This document shows, one piece after another, positions 54,511 to 64,000 of a DNA stretch of 64,000 nt. The position numbers were made by a program, and so were the translations under genes. Location: positions 27,478,795 through 27,542,794 of the forward strand of contig NC_054704.1 in NCBI RefSeq assembly GCF_016097555.1, written 5' to 3'. This DNA is from Gigantopelta aegis. Taxonomy: Eukaryota; Mollusca; Gastropoda; Neomphalida; Peltospiridae. The notes beneath the pieces were generated by a model. The model searched no databases and had not been told where the DNA came from. It worked only from the letters and a program-made list of their open reading frames with translations. Numbering within the stretch: position 1 is the stretch's first letter; every line of letters begins with the position of its first letter.

Positions 54511-55610
54511 ATGTCATTTCATTCAACAAGTCACAAGAAAGCTGTCATAAATGTCCCAGTAAACCAAAACGCTTTCCGAATGGTTGTTCTCAACGACAGA
54601 TCACGTAGACATGAAAGGAAAGGAAATGAGTGTGTGTTTAATGACTTCCTCATTGACAACATATATGTTAAATTTGGTGATAGGACATATAGACATGAAA
54701 TTGGAATCCCCATTGGCATTAACTGTACTCCACTAAACGCCGATTTGTTTCTCTATGCATATGAATAAGAATTTCTGACTATTCTTTGTTAAATCAAATA
54801 AAAAGAATCTGGCTAAATCTTTTAAGTTTACATTCCGCTATATTTATGATCTTATATCATTCAATAATAGCAAAATTACACATTACCTTCAACTGATTTA
54901 CCCACGGGGTTAGAAATAAAAGAAATAAGCTGGATGACAAAAGGGATGACTTCAACTTTCCAGTAGTTAATTTTCCCTTTATACCTCAACATCCAAGATA
55001 ACTTAGGACATTTACATTGTATGCAGATTTCAAACAACACCATATCATTCCGGAACAGAAATTGTTCCATCAGTCCAGAGACTCCTGAGGGCATTCAAAA
55101 CGTTTTATGGTAGGCATTTGGAAGCTATGTACCTGCTAAATACAATGCACCACTGAACAAAATGATGGCTGCTGCTATTCTATATTTTTAACTTGTGCAT
55201 ACTTTTTCAACTCTTTGGTGAAAGTCTTGCACATTTATTTTCTTCATCGTTTATGGTGAAGTGACGGAGTTGACAGTTGTGGTGGCAGTACTCATGACGG
55301 GTGCCACCGGTGGGACAGGATATGCTCACCTTTCACGAACACCTGATATCATCACTGATTTGACAGTGATTCAAGAGTGCATGTCATCACAAATGTATTT
55401 ATTCCAATAAGCTCTATCCTGTGCTAGTTTTGATTTGGGTAATGAGTTTGGGTGTAGCAGTATTCTTTGTGACTGTGCAAAGAGGATGAAATTCTCCAGT
55501 AAAGGATCCCTCGGGAGTGGATGTCCTATAGACGAGACACTAGATATTCATGGAATCAACCACTGTTTTGCCAAATGCCCATTTAACTCTGCATTGTCCA
55601 TTTGATCGAA
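54511..55610 (+). mobile_element. retroelement fossil: reverse-transcriptase fragment plus 3' tail
   Basis: Reads 'FGDRTYRHEIGIPIGINCTP' and 'LNADLFLYAYE', the conserved 'GIPMGTNCAPLxADLFLYxYE' block of a reverse transcriptase, with a decayed RT continuation to about 55130. The 3' part ('CTCTTTGGTGAAAGTCTTGC', 'GGGACAGGATATGCTCACCT') also occurs alone at three other sites. Broken, with several breaks. I place it among non-LTR or Penelope-type elements; the exact family is unsettled. No terminal repeats seen. Confidence 0.75.
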
Positions 55611-55706
55611 TTTCTTGTTACAACCGATGCTCACGATTAATTTATTTTAAATTAAACATCCTTTGAAGGCATCAAGATCGAACGCTTGGCAATTATTCCG
55701 ATTTTA

Positions 55707-55913
55707 TACACACACACACACACATGCGTGCGCGCACGCACACACACACGCGCGCGCAGGTACGCACGCGCACACACACGCATGCACTCACGTACGCACT
55801 CACACCACACATATACACACGCACACACACACATACACAGACACGCACACACACACACGCATACACAGACAGATGGACACACACAGACACAGACACACAG
55901 ACACACACACATG
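55707..55913. repeat. CA-rich microsatellite with CG interruptions
   Basis: CACA, CGCG and CAGACA mixtures. The open frames on both strands are artefacts. Confidence 0.95.
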
Positions 55914-56734
55914 CACGCGCACCACAAGTGTACAAAACACAACCTGTCTGTGGTTAAATATATCAATATAAAAGACCCTTTGTTGCTAATTGGAAGGGAT
56001 ACCATATCTGCCGATTGCGGATTCTTTCTCATTATCTACATTCTAAAAGATCACCAGACACTTCATAGATTTTAGTGACAGTTACAATGTGCGGAGGTGT
56101 TTAACAAATGATAAGCTAACCTGAATTGGATATGTTTTAAACAACAAGTTGTAATTGAATAAATGGTATCTAATGAATAAGAATATAGTATCCTATTTCT
56201 TACTTATCCTGAATTAAAAAAAACCCAAACATTTTTCATATACATTTCTGTGTCTTTTAAAACTAAAACGTACTTTTGGAGGTTTCGCAGCTGGTAGAAA
56301 TATGTATCGGATGTGTTAATATCAGTGGATTACTGTTCATACAGTTATACTAATCAAAATAAGCCTTGGGGCCACCTGGATTTCGACTTCAAATTCAAGA
56401 TGGCCGCCAAAATCCAAAATGGCTGCTATACTACATTGAATTGACCTGTAATTGTCATATAAATGTAAACTTGGTATCTTTTCATGGGTTTTGAGGGTCA
56501 GTGATGTCATTTATAAGCATTTTAATAGTTTTAGAAAGAAATTTTAAATATTAACGTCGACAGTTTGTTGTTACATATTGAAACAGGTGTAATCAGTGTC
56601 AAGAAGTACGAATGGCACAGAAAGCTAAACGTCAATTGTCAGCATATTTTAGTGGATGTTTCATTCAGTTAATTTGGTAATATGGCACTTAAATGTGTTT
56701 AGCAAAACTGCTAATCTAGATATTTCATTGCAGA

Positions 56735-57403
56735 ATGTCTCACCAGCCATTTCTAAATCTTAGATCGGCTGAGAAAGAAAGCTGCTTACTGTGCAATGAA
56801 AGGAGCAAAGGAATTGAAAAATGTACTACTATAAATGCAGAAGACACCACCTCATTACAGGAGCTTGCTGATAGATGGTTCAGTATTGAAGAAAGTTTAT
56901 GTTCTGAACCACCATATAATGAGTTCCGGGAAGTGAAGGCTCGACTTTCTAACTTAAGGGAACATGCATTTGTTCATAAAACATGCCGAATTACATTCAG
57001 AAATAGAATTAAAAGAAAAGAAGCTCTAAATAAAAAAATCCAGCCGTCGGACAGCTCCACAGATGATATATCTAAAGATATTTCTCAAAAGAAAACGCAA
57101 AAGCCATAAAAAATTCCACGGTTAGCTACCAAGAAAAAACAGGTGTGTTTTGTTTGCAATAAAGTGTCGATATGTGATAATAAACCGTATAATAAAGGTG
57201 GTCTTGGCCGATGTTCCGAAGATAAAGCAGTTGATAAAATTAAACGCCAAATGGAAATGAAAATGTTAAACGAAGATGACAAGTACCATGAAGCTGCTAC
57301 ACGTTTAAATGTATTGCTTCATGGTGCTTGTGACATATTTGCTCTAGATCTGTATTACCATAAAATCCCAAGAAAAAAGATATCTTTTCAATTTCACAGA
57401 TAA
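56735..57403 (+). pseudogene. transposon protein, N-terminal zinc-finger part (in-frame stop)
   Basis: Starts 'MSHQPFLNLRSAEKESCLLC'. Cys/His pairs CLLC (residues 17-20), HKTC (81-84) and, further on, CFVC suggest a zinc-binding N-terminus. A TAA at 57107-57109 interrupts one continuous frame that resumes 'KIPRLATKKKQVCFVCNKVS' and runs to 57403. The stop looks like a point change in an old copy rather than a natural end, because the next Cys pair lies just beyond it. Confidence 0.8.
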
Positions 57404-57419
57404 GTATTTTAACTCACCT

Positions 57420-58685
57420 TTGCTTGACGAAGCTTTGAAACGTGACATTGCCTGGATATTGCTGGATTCTGTAGCTTGTGATGATTTTGAAGGGGGTCCG
57501 GTTGGATCATGGACAGCATTTATGAAGTCCGTCACTGATATTGTTACTGCCATGTGCAAATTAGAATATCTCCCGGTTGTTCCATTGCCTCCACATGACA
57601 ATGTCATCAAATGGTACATGGACATGATAATAGAAATGACAAATGACCTTGAAGTAGGACATATCTTTGTTCATGCTGATGAAGCTATCAATAGCAAGAT
57701 GTTGATAATTTCGTGGCTGTTTGATGGAAAATATAATAAGATAATTCCTCTTATTGACGGATTCCATACAATTCTTGTGTGCTTGAAAATAATGTACAAG
57801 AAATATGGTTGCCTTGGATTCAGAGACTGGTGGGTGGATGCAGGAGTTATCGCCGATGGTTCTGTAGATCAAGCAATAGAAGGTCGTCACTATTACAGAA
57901 GTGTCCGCCTTCACAAGCAGGCATTTAATGCGCTTCTTCGAATTAGAATTCAAACGAATTCTGACAGCATTAACACTGAGTTACTCCAGTTACTGACCGA
58001 CTTGAGACACCACTCATCTGCAGAAACGCTCCAGGCTGTGCTTCAGCATAAAGAATTTAAAAACCTGTGCTTGTTATTAATGAAAACAACGGGAACTCAA
58101 TCACAGATGGTTGTTGAGTACCTAAAGGATGTTTCATCGATGTTATGTCTCATTAGCTCTGTTCGAGAAAATTGCATTGAAAGACATTTGGCACCAGAAC
58201 GGGCTTTGCTACCTAAATGTTTTGCATTTGGTCACATGAATTATGCTAGGTATTTGACATTCCAGCATGTCAATCTTGAAATGTGTGAAATTAGTAACAA
58301 TGCGGCATGGAATAATCTGGTAAAAAATGGTTTTGGCGGATCATTATCTGGAGAGCCATTTTCTACAATTCATGGAGACCTGATAACCGAAACAACAATA
58401 AACAGAGAAGTAAAGGTCAGAGGAGGACCAATGCAAGGAGGTTACAGCACCAATGACACAGCAACAGATACCTTCATTAAGACCAGCCATTTAATGGCCA
58501 CAATACGAACTAAACTGCAAGCAAAACTTGATGTCATGACATCATCAGTTCACAGAGAAACTACGCTTAGTGCTCGAAGGGAACACGAACACTGGATTAA
58601 TAGCCTTGTTCTTCAGCTGAAACAGTATTTTGACCCATTTATGAATGGTGCTGCCCGTCACATGAAATCTAAGAGCCGAAATTGA
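57420..58685 (+). pseudogene. transposon protein, central region (DDE-like candidate)
   Basis: An open frame of about 420 codons with 'VHADEAINSKMLIISWLFDG', 'IIPLIDGFHTILVCLKI', 'DWWVDAGVIADGSVDQAIEG' and 'GGPMQGGYSTNDTATDTFIK'. Acidic residues D87, D113 and E144 (counting from 57420) are candidates for a catalytic triad by place and local conservation as I recall it. The frame is +1 to the previous piece; the change lies between about 57365 and 57400, and this frame is open upstream ('YFNSP') before 57420. Confidence 0.8.
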
Positions 58686-58899
58686 ACCTAAAGTAATTGC
58701 AGGACTATTGTCTTCAACAAATGTTGGAGAAGGCTGCTACAAAGAATTTGTTGATCAAAGACTTACAACTACCGGAGAAAATAAGGTCATCATATTTGCA
58801 AAGATACCCAAACAAAATATAAAGACTGGAATGGAGAAAGTGAAGAAAGCTTCAAGCGTTGTCAACATTCTGAAAGAAGACAAGCATTCGGAATTTTAG
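58686..58899 (+). pseudogene. transposon protein, short frame-shifted segment
   Basis: Reads 'EPKVIAGLLSSTNVGEGCYK' and 'FVDQRLTTTGENKVIIFAKI', continuing the protein in another frame after a shift near 58670 and returning by another shift near 58890. Confidence 0.7.
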
Positions 58900-60389
58900 T
58901 TGGAAAAACAACTTCCCCAGAGGAAGCACATTCCTATCCACTGACATCTATCCCACTGGCTTTGGCAACACCAGAGAATGACTTAAGGCAAGGGTCCAAA
59001 GCTGCACTGAGAAATTATTTGATAGAAGAATCAGATTCTGTCTGCAATAAACCATTAAAGAAATGTGATTGGTTAATTGATGGTATGGCCGCTATAAAAT
59101 CTGTGCCACCCAAAGACACTTGGGGAGACTATGCAAATGTTCTTCTGAAATTTTGTATGCCACTGGATACCGTAGATGCACTGGGTGTAGGAATCATATT
59201 TGATTCATACAACATGAACACAGTAAAACAATTGACTCAAATTAGACGTGGTAAACCTGGTAGACGAATCTACATCACAAGTGCTGCGCAAAGTATGCCA
59301 AAAGGAAAAGACTGGGATTCGTTTTTGAGAAATGGTGAAAACAAAACACAGTTGATAAGTTTTCTAGTTAACCATTATAAAAACAGCAGTGTACATATTC
59401 CACTTAAGCTAACAGAAGAAGAAGAGACTTGGCTAATAACTCCTTCAGCTGTTGAGCAGTTGCCTTCATGCAACCACCCTGAAGCTGATACAAGGTTGAT
59501 TCTTGAAGCTTCCAAGTCGGTAAATCCAGTCATTGTTGTAGCAACAGACACAGATATTTTGATTCTTCTCTGCTATGCGTATTCATGCAGCAAGGCTGAC
59601 AATATCTGGATGATGAAAATTGACCACCAACGGTATGTTAACATATCTACTATCCATCGCTATTATGGAGATGAGTTATGCCGGCTGTTGCCAGCCTATC
59701 ACAGTATAACAGGTTGTGACACAACTTCCTTTCCATTTGGTATTGGAAAGGTAAAACCATTTAAAAGAATGATGAATCTGAAGAAGGGCTGTCTCCTGTC
59801 TACTTTGGGAACTTCCGATATTTCTGTGAATGATCTCTCTTCAGCAAAACAGTATTTGCAAACAATTATGTATGGTGGAAGGGAAGGTGAAACATTTGCT
59901 GGTACCCGTGTCAGAATGTATGAAAAACAAAAGATAAAATCCAGCAATACTCTTATTCCTGATGAGAGCATTTGTGTACAGCATGTCAAAAGAAGTGATT
60001 TTCAAACTTTTATTTGGAGACAATGCTTGGAGCAGAACATCTACCAACCTGCTCTAGACGACCGAGGCTGGCAACAAACAGAATACAGCATCAGACCGAT
60101 ATGGTTTACTGGTCCTCAATTTCCTCCATCTTTGACGAAGGCCAGCAGACGACCAAAACAGAAACCAGATGGCGGATATGAAGCAGACAAAGAAGATGTT
60201 GTGCGAGACCTATCTGGACCTCGTCAGAAGAAGAGAAGACACGAAACTGTGAAGTCTCTTGATGATTCGATTGGTTACTTAGGTGAACATGAAGATGAAC
60301 TACAAAACAGTGATAGCACTAACACAACTTCAAGTACCTCCAACATTGAGAATGATAGCCAATCAGAATGCTTAAGATTCCGACTCTGA
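58900..60389 (+). pseudogene. transposon protein, C-terminal PIN/XPG-like region
   Basis: From about 58900 the frame of the central region resumes ('FGILVGKTTSPEEAHSYPLT') and stays open to 60389. It contains 'CNHPEADTRLILEASKS', 'VVATDTDILILLCYAYSC' and 'YHSITGCDTTSFPFGIGKVK': spaced acidic residues (EADT, DTD, GCDTTS) as in PIN/FEN-type metal nucleases, followed by an acidic, Ser-rich tail. The nuclease role is inference from these motifs. Confidence 0.8.
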
Positions 60390-60918
60390 CATTTATTTCT
60401 AGGGCTAAAATTGTGTTTGACTCTGAATCAAAGATTAATTCAAATTAGTAGATCTAGTTTAAAGTAAAACTTCATTAGAGTACATTGTTTGCATACAGCA
60501 TATTGATCCTAGTTTGAATGCTAAAACCAAAACACTAACTATAAACAATCTTTATCTTTTTTCTGTCAACTAGATAGTAATAATGTACTACTGAATAAAG
60601 AATAAACGGTTGATATCTAAGTACATGTGTCTTTCAATTATTTAACTGCTAGTATGTCAATAGTGAAATATTTTTTTAGCTGTTAAACAGTTTAACAGCT
60701 GCAAATCGGCATTTAATATCTACAGTTTGCTTCCAACAATTTCAATATCTTCATAAATGACTTCCTTGACCTCGAAAACCCCTAAATACATCTGCAAGAC
60801 GAGAAACTTTGTATTGCGGCCATTTTGGATTTTGGCGGCCATCTTGAATTTGGAGTCGAAATCCAGGTGGCCCCAAGGCTTATTTTGATTAGTATAACCA
60901 TATGAACAGTAATCCACT

Positions 60919-61397
60919 TACAGAAGTTTGTCCTAAAAAATATTTAGTTTGGTTCTGGGATGCACCAGTCTATTAATTATGAAAAACATTATCTACGTAA
61001 ATCCATGCTTTATTGAGGAAAAATGCAAATGCGATCGATCATTGTAGTCATCCGCTTGCATTGTGTCGCTTTTCGTCTGACCACATTTAGAAATGTCATT
61101 TTGGGTTTGTTGGGTTATATTTAGGTTTAACCAAATAATATATCATATTGGATGACAAGATAATGATGAAGCAAAAAGCACACAGAATGGAATTGATTAT
61201 TTAATGAAGTGTTTGTCCGCCATCATCAATTATACAGTGGCTCCGCTGGGTGGAAATATGCAACATTGAGCCTGGCGACACGGGTACCTACTGGCGACAA
61301 TACTTACAGGTTGTGTTGACAACTGTAAAACATCGCGTCACGTTATAGGACTGCATCGATGTGGGCTCCGAATAGAAAGCTGATTACGTTTTGAGAG
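60919..61397. other. flank upstream of a candidate gene start
   Basis: No repeat recognised. Could contain the promoter and 5' UTR of the candidate exon at 61398. Confidence 0.4.
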
Positions 61398-61415
61398 ATG
61401 GAGTATTTTCAAAGC
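61398..61415 (+). CDS. candidate first coding exon (signal peptide start)
   Basis: ATG GAG TAT TTT CAA AGC followed directly by GTAAGT (phase 0). G at -1 and A at -2, a fair start context. It gains weight only from its fit to 62520-62556. Confidence 0.35.
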
Positions 61416-61499
61416 GTAAGTTTTAATGGTAGCTTTTTAAAACATTTTATTTACATTTTGAGTACTAGATGATGATTATGATGATGAAAATAATAATTG

Positions 61500-61560
61500 A
61501 TAATAATAATAATAATAATAATAATAACATTATTATTATTATTATTACTATTCTTCTTCT
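61500..61560. repeat. AAT/ATT microsatellite
   Basis: (TAA)n then (ATT)n, able to fold on itself. Confidence 0.9.
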
Positions 61561-61837
61561 TATTGTTGTTATTGTTATTGTTGTTATCATTATTATTAAA
61601 ACATAAAGTTGTAACTTAAAAGCTTGGAAGTAATGTATCCAAGAATGTACTAGACTAAAGCAATGTTTTTAAAATAGGAAATAATATTTCTTCCTGTAAA
61701 AACTTCAATATTGCAGTGGAGTCATAAGCTTCTAATGAAATTACAAGTATTATATGTACAAAATTATATAAAGAAAAGTATACGTTCCTTTAAAAACAAT
61801 GTATGATACGTCTTGTTGAAATTTAGTGTCTTGCGTG

Positions 61838-62136
61838 TTCTTGGTTAGCTCAGTCAGTTCAGTTCTCACCTGAAGTGCTTGCGTCGTAGGATCGAACCAC
61901 CTCGGTAGATCTATTCAACTGATTGGATTTTTGCTCGTTACTGGTCGGTTAAAGACCGTGGTATGTGCTTTCTTGTCTGTGGGAAGTGCATATAAAAGAT
62001 CCCTTGCTGCTAATGGAAATATGTAGCGGGTTTCCTCTGATGACTACGTGTCAGAATTATCAAAATGTTTGACATCCAACATCTGATGATTGATTAATCA
62101 ATGTGCTCTAGTGGTGTCGTTAAACAAAAAAACGTT
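61838..62136 (+). mobile_element. SINE (head 4, core, tail 1)
   Basis: A different tRNA-like head, 'TTGGTTAGCTCAGTCAGTTC' with B-box region 'AGGATCGAACCACC'; then the shared core ('GTGCATATAAAAGATCCCTT', 'GCTGCTAATGGAA'), 'GATGACTACGTGTCAGAATT' and tail 1 ending 'GGTGTCGTTAAACAAAAAAA'. Confidence 0.92.
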
Positions 62137-62519
62137 CAACTTTTTTGTTTTTAAGTACCGTATAGAAATATATATATATCCTACTGACTCCCCAGAATGT
62201 GTTAGAATTCAGAATAATTTAAATGATCGTAAACATGTTCTCCAGATAAACGGTAAACATGCTGAGCTGTGGGGTGATTATGCGTTCAGAAATAAATGTG
62301 TGTGACTAAACGTAAATGTTATTATTTGAAGCAAAAGAACAACAAAAATCCCAGAAAGAAAAACAACAACACAAAAAACAACAAGAACAAAGAAACCATT
62401 GAAAATATATATTACTATGTTGTAGCTTGTATGATGCCAAAACCGCTTTGTTATATCGTATGAACAATTTTAATGAAAGTGTAAAACTTACCCAGTTTTA
62501 TGTGTGTTTTGTCCTTTAG

Positions 62520-62556
62520 GTTTTGTATTTGCTCGTGACTGTCATCCCTGGAGGAG
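62520..62556 (+). CDS. candidate second coding exon (hydrophobic, signal-peptide-like)
   Basis: Acceptor TTTGTCCTTTAG|GTTTTG and donor GGAGGAG|GTGAGT are both strong and enclose 37 bp. Read in phase 0 it gives 'VLYLLVTVIPGG'. Joined to 61398-61415 this makes a short start, a hydrophobic run and small residues, a classic signal peptide. No third exon is recognisable before the window ends. Confidence 0.35.
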
Positions 62557-64000
62557 GTGAGTGGTTGTTTTAATAGTGTAGTTTTATAAATATTATTATT
62601 ATATTAATATCATTTAAAAAATCAAAATGAGTTCTTAAATCACATAATTTAGTATTTTAATTTTATCCTATAACTTACACATGATATCCATATCATAAAC
62701 ACATGCGATAATTCAATGTACTAACCCGTATAATAATGGTGTGCAAATTTAAAGGTATGTACTATGTTTTGCTGTCAATGGGTAATTTGTTTACAAGCCA
62801 ACCTGAACGTAACCTTTTCATAAGATTTAGTTAAAATGCGTGACCTCAAACTAATTTGTGCTAATCGTGACGATGTCATATGGAGGCGACATTAGTACTA
62901 TTATTTATTAAATACCGAGTGGAAATGTTATTTGAGAAGTGCCATCGGATACACGTGTCTTTTAATAAGTAAAATATAACCCTCATTTAGTTAATCGGTA
63001 TTTGCCTCGGCTGAGCCTCGACAAATACCGATTAACGTAGACTCTGTATGTATGTATGTATGTCTGTATGTATGAAGCGACGGTCCCGGCCGAATTGCTA
63101 TACAAACTAGTAATAACGACCTTCGAAAACTCAAAATTCGAACACTCGATAACCTCGACCTCTCGACATAATTCTTTAGTCCCGCCATAAAGTTTTAATT
63201 GTTTATGCATCTCAAAAACTCTACGCGTGTGGATTGATCAAACTGTCGTTGCTGGTAATATTTTAAAAACGATTGACTTGTCAATCAAGTCAATCAGACG
63301 AAGCGCGCCTGACTCGGGGTGGTCTGGGCTGTCAAGGATTAAGGTGATAATTACAGAATAATAGATCGCCGGCTACGCGGAACGCACTTTCCCTGTGTTT
63401 GGGTGTCGGTGTTCGTAAATATTATATTACCTCATGTACCATGTATATGGTCTGAATGAATAAAGAATTGAATTGTTCGTACATGGCTTCATACATAATT
63501 CAGATACAGTCTGGTTAACTTCAAAGAGCACTTGTAATAATTGTTAGCGCTTTTGTTTTTAAAATAAATGTTAGTTCCTTATTTGCATTAGTGCTTTTTA
63601 ACGAGTTTTCTTATTTAAAATGATAAAAATTATTAAAACAATTTTGTGAACAAATCTACTGAGTGTTATTCGGCATTCAGTGTTTTATTGGTTAGTTACG
63701 TTCCGCAATGTTTTGACATCTGCAAAATCATTTACTTACTTTTACAATATACGCAAAATAAGTGTATCACAGGAGTCGGAAGATGCCAACAAAAGGGGTG
63801 GGGTGACAGTTATATATTAATTCGCCTTTCAACTGGCGATGCATAGTTTTCAGAGTTGAGAAGTAGGCAGTGATGTGCACACTTCTTACAATATTAAGCG
63901 AAAACATCCAGCTAATTTTAACTCTTATATATTAATTTCGAAAACTCAAACTCCCTGAAACTCGAACTGTTTCGTCGTCCCCTTCAAGATCGAATTATCG
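62557..64000. other. right edge: unassigned sequence with a hairpin and retroelement-like tail
   Basis: Contains a near-perfect inverted repeat at about 62991-63037 ('TTAATCGGTATTTG' / 'CAAATACCGATTAA'), a (TATG)n patch, and 'GAATGAATAAAGAATTGAAT' near 63455, which looks like a retroelement 3' end. No exon with support. Confidence 0.45.

Larger units (their letters stand above)
56324..60918 (+). mobile_element. 4.6-kb DNA transposon with 103-bp inverted ends (AcademX-like, tentative)
   Basis: Left end 56324-56426 and right end 60816-60918 are inverted copies with 4 mismatches in 103 (AGTGGATTACTGTTCATA ... 'GATGGCCGCCAAAATCC'). Weaker complementarity continues inward for about 100 bp. Between them one plus-strand gene covers about 56735-60389, with AATAAA at 60594 and a TTGCAG acceptor just before its ATG. 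No clear target duplication flanks the ends (ATATC / TACAG). A zinc-finger N-terminus, an acidic-triad region and a C-terminal PIN/XPG-like part suggest AcademX; that is recalled, not searched. Near-identical ends mean a fairly young insertion. Confidence 0.85.

Noticed and set aside
55652-56075. His/Thr-rich and Cys/Val-rich frames on both strands.
   Set aside because: CA microsatellite translations.
56324-60918. Possibility that the large element is a host gene family member rather than a transposon.
   Set aside because: 103-bp near-identical inverted ends bracket it exactly, and the reading frame is broken at several points.

Overview
The window is animal nuclear DNA: AT-rich, full of introns, microsatellites, tRNA-derived SINEs and small DNA transposons, with no bacterial-type operons. 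The SINEs (a tRNA-like head with A and B boxes, a shared core around 'AAAAGATCCCTTGCTGCTAA', and tails such as 'GGTGTCGTTAAACAAAACAA') and the 'GGCCATAACTCTG' repeats are of a kind I associate with molluscs, most likely a gastropod. That assignment rests on recall, not on a search.

The host genes I can support best are two otopetrin (OTOP) proton-channel paralogs in tandem on the plus strand. Paralog 1 has coding exons between 16827 and 31461 (669 aa) and paralog 2 between 35535 and 52030 (646 aa). Both have eight coding exons with identical intron phases (1,2,0,1,0,1,1) and twelve predicted membrane segments, so they arose by whole-gene tandem duplication. A disordered open exon with a good donor at 11552-11844 is a candidate alternative first exon of paralog 1, because its phase fits exon 3. 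Near the right edge, two short exons (61398-61415 and 62520-62556) may encode the signal peptide of another gene that runs off the window.

Layout: 1-16.8 kb is repeat-rich 5' flank; 16.8-31.5 kb is OTOP paralog 1; 31.5-35.5 kb is the intergenic spacer; 35.5-52.0 kb is OTOP paralog 2; 52-56.3 kb holds 3' flank, a microsatellite, a MITE and a reverse-transcriptase fossil; 56324-60918 is a nearly complete 4.6-kb DNA transposon with 103-bp inverted ends and a zinc-finger/DDE-like/PIN-like protein (AcademX-like, tentative) that now carries one in-frame stop and three frame changes; 60.9-64 kb is a gene start plus repeats.

The most unusual structures are (1) minisatellites beside OTOP exon 4 that copy the exon's own splice junctions: a ~40-bp donor-junction array downstream in paralog 1, and acceptor-junction arrays upstream in both paralogs; (2) a ~390-bp family of full-length imperfect palindromes with TTAA target duplications and an invariant centre, seven copies, one caught in a SINE's TTAA; (3) SINEs with interchangeable heads and tails around one core; (4) near-identity at the 3' end of the last OTOP exon, which suggests gene conversion; (5) a GC-AG intron in paralog 2 where paralog 1 has GT-AG; and (6) a histidine-rich loop between membrane segments 5 and 6 of a proton channel. 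All coordinates and splice calls come from reading the sequence by eye; no alignment or database search was run.
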